Notes under the pieces: model-generated
What the model was told of the DNA's origin: nothing
What the model saw: only the letters and a program-made list of their open reading frames with translations
The model's database searches: none
Part shown: positions 1 through 6,389 of the stretch, piece by piece
Numbering within the stretch: the first letter of the stretch is position 1
Layout: each line of letters opens with the position of its first letter
Translations under genes and position numbers: made by a program
NCBI GenBank assembly: GCA_946885905.1
Contig: CAMPHL010000030.1
Location: 1-12,044, forward strand
DNA: 12,044 bases
Origin: an uncultured Pseudomonadota bacterium
GTDB lineage: Bacteria > Pseudomonadota > Gammaproteobacteria > Burkholderiales > Usitatibacteraceae
Direction of reading: 5' to 3'

Positions 1-414
1 TGCATGTGCGACATCACACCTTTTCCGATACTCGCCCGAGCCGGCCGCCGACAGCAGGCGACGGAACTTCTGGCACTCGAGGTGGCTGGGCGCGGGGCAA
101 CCGGCCGCGTGGCGAAGCCCATCGCGCATCGCCGTGAGCTTGCCGATGGTGCGGTCGAGCTCCGCGGCCTTGGCGGCGAGCTTCGCCCGGTCGATGCGCG
201 GCCGCCCGTCGGCCGTGAACATCCGGGCGATCTCGTCGAGCGTGAAGCCCGCGGCCGCGCCCAGCGCGATGAGCGCCAGGCGCTCGAGGACGTTCTCGGC
301 GAAAACGCGCCGCAACCCCTTCCGCCCCCGCGAGGCGATCAGGCCCTTTTGCTCGTAGAACCGCAGCGTGGAGGCGGGGACGCCGGACTTCCGGGCGACT
401 TCGGCGATGTCCAT
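1..414 (-). CDS. MerR-family transcriptional regulator (3' end cut by window edge)
   Basis: The reverse strand reads 138 codons from an ATG at 414 to the left edge with no stop, so the C-terminus is missing. The first ~25 residues (MDIAEVARKSGVPASTLRFY) are a typical MerR winged helix-turn-helix, followed by EQKGLI and the usual second-helix region, then a long helix (about 72-102) that forms the dimer coiled coil in this family. The effector tail carries C106, H111 and C114 (CPAPSHLEC) and a further C133. This is not the C-x2-C-x-C-x5-C iron-sulfur motif of SoxR, so the signal is unknown; metal or thiol sensing is only a guess. MerR proteins normally bind a palindrome inside an over-long promoter spacer, and such a site lies 15-30 bp upstream, in the gap shared with the divergent DUF2938 gene. 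That gene is the likely target. Most relatives are 120-150 aa, so little is probably missing. Confidence 0.88.
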   Translation of the reverse strand, partial: MDIAEVARKSGVPASTLRFYEQKGLIASRGRKGLRRVFAENVLERLALIALGAAAGFTLDEIARMFTADGRPRIDRAKLAAKAAELDRTIGKLTAMRDGLRHAAGCPAPSHLECQKFRRLLSAAGSGEYRKRCDVAHA

Positions 415-423
415 CAGGAAACC

Positions 424-457
424 CTTGACCTCAAGTCGACTTGAAGTGGCACCTTGA
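424..457 (+). promoter_or_regulatory. MerR/SoxR-like operator within the divergent promoter
   Basis: A perfect 14-bp palindrome, TCAAGTCGACTTGA, lies at 431-444. With flanks it reads CCTCAAGTCGACTTGAAG (429-446), differing at few positions from the SoxR box of enteric bacteria (CCTCAAGTTAACTTGAGG). A good -35 hexamer TTGACC (425-430) abuts it. A 19-bp spacer leads to a poor -10 (CACCTT, 450-455). This is the spacing of MerR-activated promoters, where RNA polymerase cannot open the promoter until the regulator untwists the DNA. CTTGA occurs at 424-428, 440-444 and 453-457, and its complement TCAAG at 431-435. The promoter points to the DUF2938 gene; the same site could autoregulate the merR gene. 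The dyad is seen directly; its function is inferred from position. Confidence 0.7.
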
Positions 458-482
458 CGCTTTCGGGCGAAGGAGGCAAGCG

Positions 483-947
483 ATGGAAGCGATCCTCATC
501 GGGATTGGAGCGACGTTCGTGATCGACCTGTGGTCGGTGCTGCGCAAGCGGCTGCTCGGCATCGCGCCGCCCGACTATGCGCTCGTGGGCCGATGGATCG
601 CACACCTCGCCCGCGGGCGCTTGCGGCACGAGCGGATCGGCGCGTCGCCGCCGGTGCGGGGCGAGCGCATGGTCGGCTGGGCGTCGCACTACCTCATCGG
701 CATCGCGTTCGCCGCCTTGCTGCTCGCCCTGTTCGGGCTCGGCTGGGCCCGCCAGCCCACCGTGGGCCCGGCGCTCGCCGTCGGAGTCGGCACGGTGGCC
801 GCGCCCTTCTTCATCATGCAGCCCGGCATGGGCGCGGGCATCGCCGCGAGCCGGACTCCCAGGCCCACGGCCGCGCGCGTGCAGAGCCTCGTCACGCACG
901 CGATCTTCGGGCTCGGCATGTACGCGACCGCCCTGCTGCTCGCCTAG
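483..947 (+). CDS. DUF2938 family integral membrane protein
   Basis: A 154-aa hydrophobic protein resembling the DUF2938 family, whose biochemical role is not established. The ATG at 483 is preferred because AGGAGG (471-476) sits 6 bases before it; an in-frame TTG at 441 lies inside the operator. Four membrane helices are visible, near residues 1-20, 64-86, 93-112 and 134-154. A basic, Arg/His-rich cytoplasmic-looking loop (about 36-62) follows the first helix. Conserved-looking polar points are D15 in helix 1, the SHYLIG stretch at the start of helix 2, and QPGMGAG after helix 3. It is divergent from the MerR gene with a MerR-type promoter between them, so it is probably induced by that regulator. 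Its stop lies one base from the stop of the convergent 51-aa gene. No transport motif is recognisable. The family call is from memory of sequence pattern. Confidence 0.85.
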   Translation: MEAILIGIGATFVIDLWSVLRKRLLGIAPPDYALVGRWIAHLARGRLRHERIGASPPVRGERMVGWASHYLIGIAFAALLLALFGLGWARQPTVGPALAVGVGTVAAPFFIMQPGMGAGIAASRTPRPTAARVQSLVTHAIFGLGMYATALLLA

Positions 948-948
948 C

Positions 949-1104
949 CTAGTCGGCGTATTCGACGACCAGGATGATGAACGCCGCAAGCCCGACGAGC
1001 GCCAGGATGGGCGTCAGGACCTCGTGGGGAACGAGCACGTACGCGGCTATCGAGCCAACCAGGACGGCGCCGGCCTCGAGGTTGCGCATGGCCTTCTGCT
1101 TCAT
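949..1104 (-). CDS. small two-helix membrane protein (51 aa), last gene of the tcu operon
   Basis: A 51-aa ORF from ATG at 1104 to TAG at 949-951. A strong Shine-Dalgarno sequence (GGAGG) lies about 7 bases upstream of the ATG. The start overlaps the stop of the preceding HExxH gene as ATGA, a sign of translational coupling. After a short basic N-terminus (MKQKAMRN) come two hydrophobic stretches, near residues 10-25 and 29-47, separated by VPHEV. That suggests a helical hairpin with both ends in the cytoplasm. It ends YAD. I do not recognise a named family. Its place at the end of the tcuAB cluster suggests either an accessory role for the membrane-bound TcuB or partnership with the HExxH protein; both ideas are inference. 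It converges on DUF2938 with one base between the stops, leaving no room for a separate terminator. Confidence 0.7.
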   Translation of the reverse strand: MKQKAMRNLEAGAVLVGSIAAYVLVPHEVLTPILALVGLAAFIILVVEYAD

Positions 1105-1562
1105 GCGCGGCCTCCGATCTCGTGGTTGCGCGCATCCACCTCATAGGGCGCGTCGTGATAGCCGAAGTGCACGATCTGCGCGAGGTAGGCGGGAAGGAAG
1201 GCCGCGATCGAACCCACGGCCTCGTACTGCGCGACGTGCCGAAGCTCGTGCGAAAGCAGTCGCAAGGTGCGCGTCCCCGGGCGAAGGAAGATCGTGTACC
1301 CGAGCGTGAGCCCGGCCATCGTGGGCCCGAGCATTCCGGTCTGCATCGCCGCGGCGCGAAGCTTCGGGTGGTCGGGAAATGGCATCGGCTCGGGCTCCGC
1401 GATCCTCACGCGCTGCGGCGCCGCCACGCCGACCTGCCGCGCCATGACGATGCCGGCTCCATCGAGAAGCTCGGCCGATTCGGCCGCCTGCCTGGAAACC
1501 CGCTCGGCCCATTCGACGGCCAGTGGAATGAGCTGCGGCAGGAGCTCGCGCAGGCCGCTCAA
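1101..1562 (-). CDS. putative zinc-metallopeptidase-like protein with HExxH motif
   Basis: A 153-aa protein with no signal peptide. Residues 105-112 read HELRHVAQ, the HExxH zinc signature in the HE(L/x)xHxxQ form seen in DUF4157-like proteins. A downstream acidic stretch, PYEVDARNHE (139-148), could supply the third ligand (E141). A beta-strand-like segment (82-94, MAGLTLGYTIFLR) precedes the motif, as expected for a substrate-binding strand of a minimal zincin. The likely start is TTG at 1562, 4 bases after the tcuB stop. There is only a weak ribosome-binding site, so re-initiation by ribosomes leaving tcuB is plausible; no ATG gives a complete domain. The gene ends in an ATGA overlap with the 51-aa membrane protein gene. 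Peptidase activity is not proven and the substrate is unknown. Similar small hypothetical proteins with this motif occur in proteobacteria, so the gene itself is probably real. Confidence 0.75.
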   Translation of the reverse strand: MSGLRELLPQLIPLAVEWAERVSRQAAESAELLDGAGIVMARQVGVAAPQRVRIAEPEPMPFPDHPKLRAAAMQTGMLGPTMAGLTLGYTIFLRPGTRTLRLLSHELRHVAQYEAVGSIAAFLPAYLAQIVHFGYHDAPYEVDARNHEIGGRA

Positions 1563-1566
1563 CGGC

Positions 1567-2703
1567 TCACTCGCCGGCCGCGTAAGGCAGCGGCCGCCGC
1601 CGCTCGATGTGGAAGCGCACCAGCGCGGCGAATCGGTAGAGGCCGTGGACGAACTTGCCGTACGGCAGCGTGAGGAATAGCGCCAGCACGAAGCCCAGGT
1701 GGATCGCGAGCAGGACGCCCATCACGCGGGTCTCGCGCAGCAGCATGAGCAGCAGGCCCGTCGCGCTGGTGAGCAGCAGCAGCCAGAGGAACCCCAGGTC
1801 CATCCCATCCTGGCGCTCGTCCACGAGGTCGGGATCGCGGCGACCCTTGATCGCCATGAGGCCGAGAGGGCCGGCGATGAGGCCGATCCCGCCGACCGTG
1901 CCCAGGATCACCGGCAGGCTGTAGAGCGGGTAAGGCGCCTTCCAGCCGAAGACGTAGTGATAGATAGTGCCGACCACCGTCGCCGCGAAGCACAGGAGGA
2001 AGCCGTAGAACGTCATGTGGTGGTACGTGCGCCGCTCGAAGGAAGGCCGCGCATCGGGATAGGTGCAGCCCTCCCCCCCGCCGTCCAGGTACCTGAGGCC
2101 CATCGCATCCCACGTGGCGCCCGAGAGCTGCGGTGCCTTGATGAACTCGAGCGCCTCCTCGCCCATGTCGGGCCAGAAACGCACGAAGCTCGCGAGCAGC
2201 GACACCACGACGAAGGCCGACACCGCCAGGAAGATCGACGCCATGACGCCGTGCGGCAGGACCGCGTAGAACGAGCCCTCCGCGTCCGACCACGGCGCGA
2301 AGAAGCGCGCCGGGCCCGCGAACCATCCGGCGAAGGCGAGGAAAGCGGCCAGCGCGAACGCCGTCACGAAGCTCGCGACCGTGCCGTTGTTCTCGAACAG
2401 GCGCCCCAGCGGCGCGGGCCAGGCGTACTTGCGGTATGTCTGCGCCCTCACCTGCGCGAGGGTGCGCGGGAAGTTGAGGGCGAATTCGTGCGGCGGCGCG
2501 TACTGGCAGGCGTAGAGGCAGGCGCCGCAGTTGTGGCAGAGGTTCGCGAGGTAGTGGACGTCGCCTTCCGTGAACGAGAGGCGGCGCTCGAGCGCGGGAA
2601 AGACGGCGCAGTAGCCCTCGCAATAGCGGCACGCGTTGCAGATGGCGAGCACACGCTGGGCTTCGGCGACCAGTTCCTCGAGGCGGGTGCTAGGCACGGA
2701 CAT
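1567..2703 (-). CDS. tcuB: TcuB/CitB-type iron-sulfur membrane protein, electron acceptor for TcuA
   Basis: A 378-aa protein. In tricarballylate use, TcuB reoxidises the reduced flavin of TcuA and passes electrons to the quinone pool. The N-terminal domain has two classic C-x2-C-x2-C-x3-C motifs (C22, C25, C28, C32 and C56, C59, C62, C66), each expected to hold a 4Fe-4S cluster. About six membrane helices follow, near 110-130, 149-173, 228-250, 260-284, 303-322 and 328-347. Histidines at helix ends (H228/H229, H249, H335, H353) are candidate haem b ligands. The start at 2703 has an AGGAGG about 9 bases upstream and lies inside the end of tcuA (14-bp overlap), so translation is coupled. Length matches the family. 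The same domain forms the C-terminal half of CobZ of Rhodobacter, but no cobalamin genes are nearby and the two parts are separate here, so TcuB is the better call. Confidence 0.9.
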   Translation of the reverse strand: MSVPSTRLEELVAEAQRVLAICNACRYCEGYCAVFPALERRLSFTEGDVHYLANLCHNCGACLYACQYAPPHEFALNFPRTLAQVRAQTYRKYAWPAPLGRLFENNGTVASFVTAFALAAFLAFAGWFAGPARFFAPWSDAEGSFYAVLPHGVMASIFLAVSAFVVVSLLASFVRFWPDMGEEALEFIKAPQLSGATWDAMGLRYLDGGGEGCTYPDARPSFERRTYHHMTFYGFLLCFAATVVGTIYHYVFGWKAPYPLYSLPVILGTVGGIGLIAGPLGLMAIKGRRDPDLVDERQDGMDLGFLWLLLLTSATGLLLMLLRETRVMGVLLAIHLGFVLALFLTLPYGKFVHGLYRFAALVRFHIERRRPLPYAAGE

Positions 2704-4084
2704 GGCGCACGGCCTCCTCGCCCGCGATCCTTCCGAAGGTGGTGCCGATCGCCATCCCGATCCCGGCGACGTAGCCCTTGCCCAGCACGTTGCCCGCCAT
2801 GATCTCGCCGGCCGCGAGCACGTTGTCGCAGAGGTTCTCGTCCTGCAGCCGCATGCGGGCGCGCTCGTCGACCGAGACGCCCAGGTAGGTGAACGTGATC
2901 CCGGGACGCAGCGGCCAGGCATAGAAAGGCGGCGTATCGATCGGCCGCGCCCAGTGCGTCTTGGGCGGGGCGAGCCCCTCGGTCAAGCAGTTGTCGAGCA
3001 CCGTGTGGTCGAAGGTGCCGGGCCGGACCGACGCATTGAATGTCGCGACCGTGGCAGCCAGCTCGCGCGCGTCCAGCCCGAAGGCCTGCGCGATCCCGTC
3101 GATCGACTGCGCCGCGACGGGAGGAAAGACCGGGGGCATGAAGCGCCCCATCGACTTGGCGTCGATGATGGCGTAGGCGATCTGGTCGGGCTGGCCGGCG
3201 ACCAGGCGCCCCCAGATGGCGTAGCGCTTGGGCCAGAAGTCCTCGCCTTCGTCGTAGAAGCGCTTCGCCTCGCGGTTCACGACGATGCCGAGCGACACGG
3301 CGTCCACGCGCGTGACGATCCCGCCGTCGAACTTGGGGCTGCGCGCGTCGATGGCCACGCAGTGGCCCTGGGTCGCGTCGCTCACGGGCTTGGCCCCCGC
3401 GGCGAGCAGCATCTTCAGCACCGCGCCGTTGTTGTACGGCGTGCCGCGCACGATGAAGTTGTCCGCGGGCGGGCCCCAGGCCTCGCGCAGCCATTCGAGG
3501 TTGGATTCGAATCCGCCGGCCGCGGCCACGAAAACCCGGGCCCGCGCCTCGCGCCTGGCGCCGGCGCGCGAAAGCACGGCCGAGCGGAAGCGGCCTGCCT
3601 CGATGGACAACGCCGCGATCTCGGTCTCGTAGAGGATGTCCACGCCAAGCTCGGCCGCGGCGCGGTAGTAGGCATTGACCAGCGCCTTGCCGCCGCCCAG
3701 GAAGAAGGCGTTGGTGCGCGACAGGTGCAGCGTGCCGCCCAATGGCGCCTGGAATCGCACGCCGTGCTTCAGCATCCAGGGCACGTGCGCCTCGGTCTGG
3801 CGGATCGTCATGCGGGCGAGCTTCTCGTCGGTCAGTCCGCCCGTGACCTTGAGCAGGTCTTCCCAGTACTCCTGCTCGGGATAGGCGCCGGTGAGCGGCG
3901 GCAGCGGGCCCGAATGCATGGTGCGCATGTTGCGGGTGTGGCGGCTGTTGCCGCCGCGCATCGCCTCGGGCGCGCATTCGACCATCAGCACGGTGAGGCC
4001 GGCCTCGCGCGCGGTGATGGCGGCGCAAAGCGCCGCGTTGCCGCCGCCGGCGACCAGAACGTCCCACTGGCGCGAAGCGTCCAT
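2690..4084 (-). CDS. tcuA: FAD-dependent tricarballylate dehydrogenase TcuA-like flavoprotein
   Basis: A 464-aa flavoprotein of the fumarate-reductase/succinate-dehydrogenase FAD superfamily. In Salmonella, TcuA oxidises tricarballylate to cis-aconitate. The Rossmann dinucleotide motif is near the start (WDVLVAGGGNAALCAA, residues 7-22), with an acidic end of strand 2 (VEC). RGGNSRHTRNMR (43-54) and GGGKALVNAYY are typical of this branch. The C-terminus closes the FAD site with LAAGEIMAGNVLGKGYVAGIG. ATG at 4084 places the FAD motif at the usual distance from the N-terminus; an upstream in-frame ATG at 4111 would add 9 residues and leave almost no promoter, and neither has a strong ribosome-binding site. 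It is the first gene of the minus-strand operon and is divergent from the TctC-like gene, which supports an imported organic acid as substrate. The actual substrate could differ from tricarballylate (citrate- or aconitate-like acids). No LysR-type TcuR is in the window. Confidence 0.88.
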   Translation of the reverse strand: MDASRQWDVLVAGGGNAALCAAITAREAGLTVLMVECAPEAMRGGNSRHTRNMRTMHSGPLPPLTGAYPEQEYWEDLLKVTGGLTDEKLARMTIRQTEAHVPWMLKHGVRFQAPLGGTLHLSRTNAFFLGGGKALVNAYYRAAAELGVDILYETEIAALSIEAGRFRSAVLSRAGARREARARVFVAAAGGFESNLEWLREAWGPPADNFIVRGTPYNNGAVLKMLLAAGAKPVSDATQGHCVAIDARSPKFDGGIVTRVDAVSLGIVVNREAKRFYDEGEDFWPKRYAIWGRLVAGQPDQIAYAIIDAKSMGRFMPPVFPPVAAQSIDGIAQAFGLDARELAATVATFNASVRPGTFDHTVLDNCLTEGLAPPKTHWARPIDTPPFYAWPLRPGITFTYLGVSVDERARMRLQDENLCDNVLAAGEIMAGNVLGKGYVAGIGMAIGTTFGRIAGEEAVRHVRA

Positions 4085-4154
4085 CGCACCGAAGTCAAAG
4101 GTCGCGGCCATTCCGAAGTGTATTCTCTGCGAAACCCCGAGGAGGAGCACTGCA
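4085..4154. promoter_or_regulatory. divergent promoter region between tcuA and the TctC-like gene
   Basis: This 70-bp gap must drive both operons. On the plus strand, TATTCT (4121-4126) matches four of six -10 positions and lies 28 bases before the ATG. On the minus strand, TACACT (4122 to 4117) also matches four of six and would start transcription near 4110, which fits a tcuA start at 4084 better than at 4111. The two -10 candidates overlap back to back. I see no convincing -35 for either. TTC and GAA triplets recur (TTCCGAA at 4111-4117, then TTC at 4124 and GAA at 4131), possibly operator half-sites. A strong GGAGG ribosome-binding site for the plus-strand gene is at 4141-4145. Hexamer calls are tentative. 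Confidence 0.35.
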
Positions 4155-5126
4155 ATGAAATCCGTTTTCCGCATTCTCGCCGCAGCGGCCGCCGTGGCCT
4201 TCGTGGGCCCCGGCCTCGCGCAGGGCTGGGCCCCGACGCGGCCCGTCACCCTCACCGTCGGCTTCTCGCCGGGCGGTGGCACCGACACGGCCGCGCGCAT
4301 CGTCGCCAAGAAGCTCTCGGAGAACATCGGCCAGAGCGTGGTGGTGGAGAACCGGGCGGGTGCCGGCGGCAACATCGCCGCGCAGCACGCGGCCACCTCG
4401 GCGCCCGATGGCTCCCTGATCCACCTGTCCTCGGTGGGTCCCCTCACCGTGGCGCCGTCGATGACGAAGAACCTGCCGTACGACCCGAAGAAGGATCTCG
4501 CGCCGCTCACCCTCGGGATGATGTTCCCCAACGTGTTCGTGGTGCACGCCAGCGTGCCCGCGAAGAACCTCGCCGAGTTCGTGGCCCTCGCCAAGCAGAA
4601 GCCGGGTGAGATCACCTACGCTTCCTCGGGCATCGGCGGCGCGGCGCACCTTTCGGGCGAGCTCTTCAAGCAGCGCGCGGGCATCCAGATGACCCACGTT
4701 CCCTACAAGGGCGGCGGCCCGGCCACGGCGGACCTGCTCGGCGGGCGCGTGCACATGTATCCGGCGGTCCCGGCGACCTCCAAGCCGCACGTCGAGAGCG
4801 GGAAGATCCGGGCCATCGCGACGACCGGCAACCGCCGCACGCCCGTGATGCCGGACGTGCCCACCGTCGCCGAGCAAGGCTACCCCGGCTTCGAGGCGAC
4901 CAACTGGTACGCCTTCGTGATCTCGAGCAAGGCGCCGAAGGAGATCCAGCAGTACTGGCAGCGCGAGCTGGTGAAGGCGCTGAAGGATCCCGAGGTGGTG
5001 AAGGCGCTGGAGGGCCACGGCCTCGAGCCGGCGCCCGGCTCCGCCGAGGACCTCGCGAAGCTGATCGACACCGAAACCGAGAAGTGGGCCAAGGTCGTCC
5101 GCGACGCGAAGATCACGGTCGACTGA
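4155..5126 (+). CDS. tripartite tricarboxylate transporter substrate-binding protein (TctC/Bug family)
   Basis: A 323-aa periplasmic binding protein. A Sec signal peptide is clear: basic MKSVFR, an Ala-rich core, and probable cleavage after GLAQ near residue 23. The mature N-terminus has the Bug-family signature: PVTLTVGFSPGGGTD, AARIVAKKL, then VVVENRAGAGGNIAA. HVPYKGGGPATADLLGGRVHM and the MPDVPTVAEQGYPGFE segment are also family hallmarks. Length is normal. The start is fixed by GGAGG 9 bases upstream. Such proteins capture carboxylates for a TctA/TctB membrane pair, but neither is in the window; stand-alone TctC genes are abundant in Burkholderiales and may use a remote TctAB or act in sensing. 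Divergence from tcuAB and 4-bp spacing to the Ldh2-type gene suggest a tricarboxylate or related acid as ligand. The ligand cannot be read from the sequence. Confidence 0.93.
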   Translation: MKSVFRILAAAAAVAFVGPGLAQGWAPTRPVTLTVGFSPGGGTDTAARIVAKKLSENIGQSVVVENRAGAGGNIAAQHAATSAPDGSLIHLSSVGPLTVAPSMTKNLPYDPKKDLAPLTLGMMFPNVFVVHASVPAKNLAEFVALAKQKPGEITYASSGIGGAAHLSGELFKQRAGIQMTHVPYKGGGPATADLLGGRVHMYPAVPATSKPHVESGKIRAIATTGNRRTPVMPDVPTVAEQGYPGFEATNWYAFVISSKAPKEIQQYWQRELVKALKDPEVVKALEGHGLEPAPGSAEDLAKLIDTETEKWAKVVRDAKITVD

Positions 5127-5130
5127 GCGC

Positions 5131-6156
5131 GTGATCGACGAAGCGGGGCTGGGAGAGCTCGCCACGCGAGCGCTCGCCGGCCTCGGCGTGGACCGCGCGG
5201 ACGCGGCGGACACCGCGCGGATCCTGGTGCTGGGCGACCTCTTCGGCCACCACACGCACGGCACTTCCCGCGTCGAATCCTATGGCGAGCGCATCCGCGT
5301 CGGCGGCATCGATGCGCGCGCGCGGCCCCAGGTGGAACCCATGGCCGGGGCGATGGCGAAGGTCGACGGACGCAATGCCCTCGGGCCGGTGGCGGGGATG
5401 CGCGCACTGGAAACCGCGATGCGGCTTGCGCGGGCCCAGGGCGTGGGCGTCGCGCTCGTGCGCAACAGCAACCACTTCGGCGCGGCGGGCGCCTATTGCT
5501 GGATCGCGGCCGAGGCCGGTTTCGCGAGCATCGTCGCAAGCAACGCCAGCGTGACCGTCGCACCCACGGGCGGAAGCGAGGCTCGCCTGGGCAACAGCCC
5601 CATCGCCTTCGGCGTCCCCGGTGACGCGGGCCGGCATTTCGTCCTCGACATGGCGCTATCGGTCGTCGCGCGCGCGAAGATCCGCGCGGCCGCGGCAAGG
5701 GGCGCCTCGATCCCCGACACGTGGGCCACCGATCGCGCGGGAAATCCCACGACCGATGCGCGCGCGGCGCTCGACGGTTTCCTGCTCCCCATTGGCGGCT
5801 ACAAGGGTTACGGCCTCGCGCTCGCCGTGGATCTTTTCGCCGGCCTGCTCGCGGATGCGTCGTACCTCACGCACGTGCATTCGTGGTCCGAGTCGCCGCG
5901 CGAGCCCGGCAACCTCGGGCATTTCTTCCTGGCGATCGACACGCGCGCGCTGGGCTCGTCCGGCTGGTTGAAGGAGCGCATGCGCGACTTCGCGCGGATC
6001 CTGCACGACACCCCACCCGCCGACGCGGCGAAGCCGGTGCGCCTGCCGGGCGAGCTCGAGCTGGACAACCTCGAGCGCCAGCGGCGCGAAGGCATCGCGC
6101 TGGAGGCGAAAACGCTGCAGATGCTGGAAGGCCTGGTCGCAGCCGCGGCGCGCTAG
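5131..6156 (+). CDS. Ldh2/malate dehydrogenase family NAD(P)-dependent oxidoreductase
   Basis: A 341-aa protein of the Ldh2/MDG2/YlbC family, distinct in fold from ordinary malate and lactate dehydrogenases. Members use NAD(P)H on 2-oxo/2-hydroxy acids (malate, L-lactate, sulfolactate, ureidoglycolate, 2,3-diketogulonate) or cyclic imines. Hallmarks are DLFGHHTHGTSR (36-47; the His-Gly pair is invariant in the family), RNSNHFGAAG (111-120), NSPIAFGVP (155-163) and the nucleotide-binding GGYKGYGLAL (222-231). The likely start is GTG at 5131, 4 bases after the TctC-like stop; there is no clear ribosome-binding site, so translation is probably coupled. Family members are usually 330-360 aa, so it is complete. 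Co-transcription with the binding protein suggests it works on the imported acid or a downstream product, perhaps a hydroxy acid derived from it. The exact substrate is not readable from sequence. Its TAG lies in a 12-bp palindrome (6149-6160). Confidence 0.9.
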   Translation: MIDEAGLGELATRALAGLGVDRADAADTARILVLGDLFGHHTHGTSRVESYGERIRVGGIDARARPQVEPMAGAMAKVDGRNALGPVAGMRALETAMRLARAQGVGVALVRNSNHFGAAGAYCWIAAEAGFASIVASNASVTVAPTGGSEARLGNSPIAFGVPGDAGRHFVLDMALSVVARAKIRAAAARGASIPDTWATDRAGNPTTDARAALDGFLLPIGGYKGYGLALAVDLFAGLLADASYLTHVHSWSESPREPGNLGHFFLAIDTRALGSSGWLKERMRDFARILHDTPPADAAKPVRLPGELELDNLERQRREGIALEAKTLQMLEGLVAAAAR

Positions 6157-6356
6157 CGCGACCTGCTTCGCCGGTCCACGCCGAGCGCGAGGCCGGGTCC
6201 GCCGCCGCGCGCGAGGTCCTCTTCCCAGTCCACCGGTTGGTGGAGAGCGAGCTCGTCCGCTATCGCCTGCACGCGGGCGATCGTGTCGTCCGGCCGCGGC
6301 GCGGCGGCGGCAATGTTTTCCGCTTCGGGAACAGCGAGCAATCCATGCGGAGGCAT
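6153..6356 (-). CDS. hypothetical small protein (67 aa), tentative
   Basis: An ORF from ATG at 6356 to TAG at 6153-6155. From about residue 16 its codons nearly all end in G or C, like the neighbouring genes. The first 15 codons do not (CCT, CAT, GGA, GCT, GTT, GAA, ATT), so the true start or the gene itself is uncertain. There is a GGGGAGG about 15 bases upstream, rather far for a ribosome-binding site. Residues about 20-50 look amphipathic and acidic (PDDTIARVQAIADELALHQP), followed by a Gly/Arg-rich tail. No signal, membrane helix or known family is seen. The stop shares the tetranucleotide CTAG with the convergent Ldh2-type gene. It may instead be a chance ORF in GC-rich DNA. Confidence 0.35.
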   Translation of the reverse strand: MPPHGLLAVPEAENIAAAAPRPDDTIARVQAIADELALHQPVDWEEDLARGGGPGLALGVDRRSRSR

Positions 6357-6389
6357 GGAACCCAGTCTGCGCCTCCCCGGTTGCGAATT

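Noticed and set aside
4..444. 146-codon plus-strand open frame at the left edge
   Set aside because: It is antisense to the MerR gene, whose helix-turn-helix is unmistakable, and it runs through the operator.
441..482. N-terminal extension of the DUF2938 protein from TTG at 441
   Set aside because: The extension lies in the palindrome and lacks a ribosome-binding site, whereas ATG at 483 has AGGAGG 6 bases before it.
2690..2703. Possible frameshift joining tcuA and tcuB into a CobZ-like fusion
   Set aside because: tcuA has its own stop, and tcuB has an ATG with a good ribosome-binding site; both proteins are full length on their own.
2636..4609. 657-codon open frame on the plus strand opposite tcuA and into the TctC-like gene
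   Set aside because: Antisense shadow of tcuA with no recognisable domain; composition is Arg/Gly/His-rich. The convincing plus-strand gene starts at 4155 in another frame.
6149..6160. CGCGCTAGCGCG palindrome as an intrinsic terminator
   Set aside because: No spacer for a loop and no T-run on either strand; more likely a by-product of GC-rich codons around two convergent stops.
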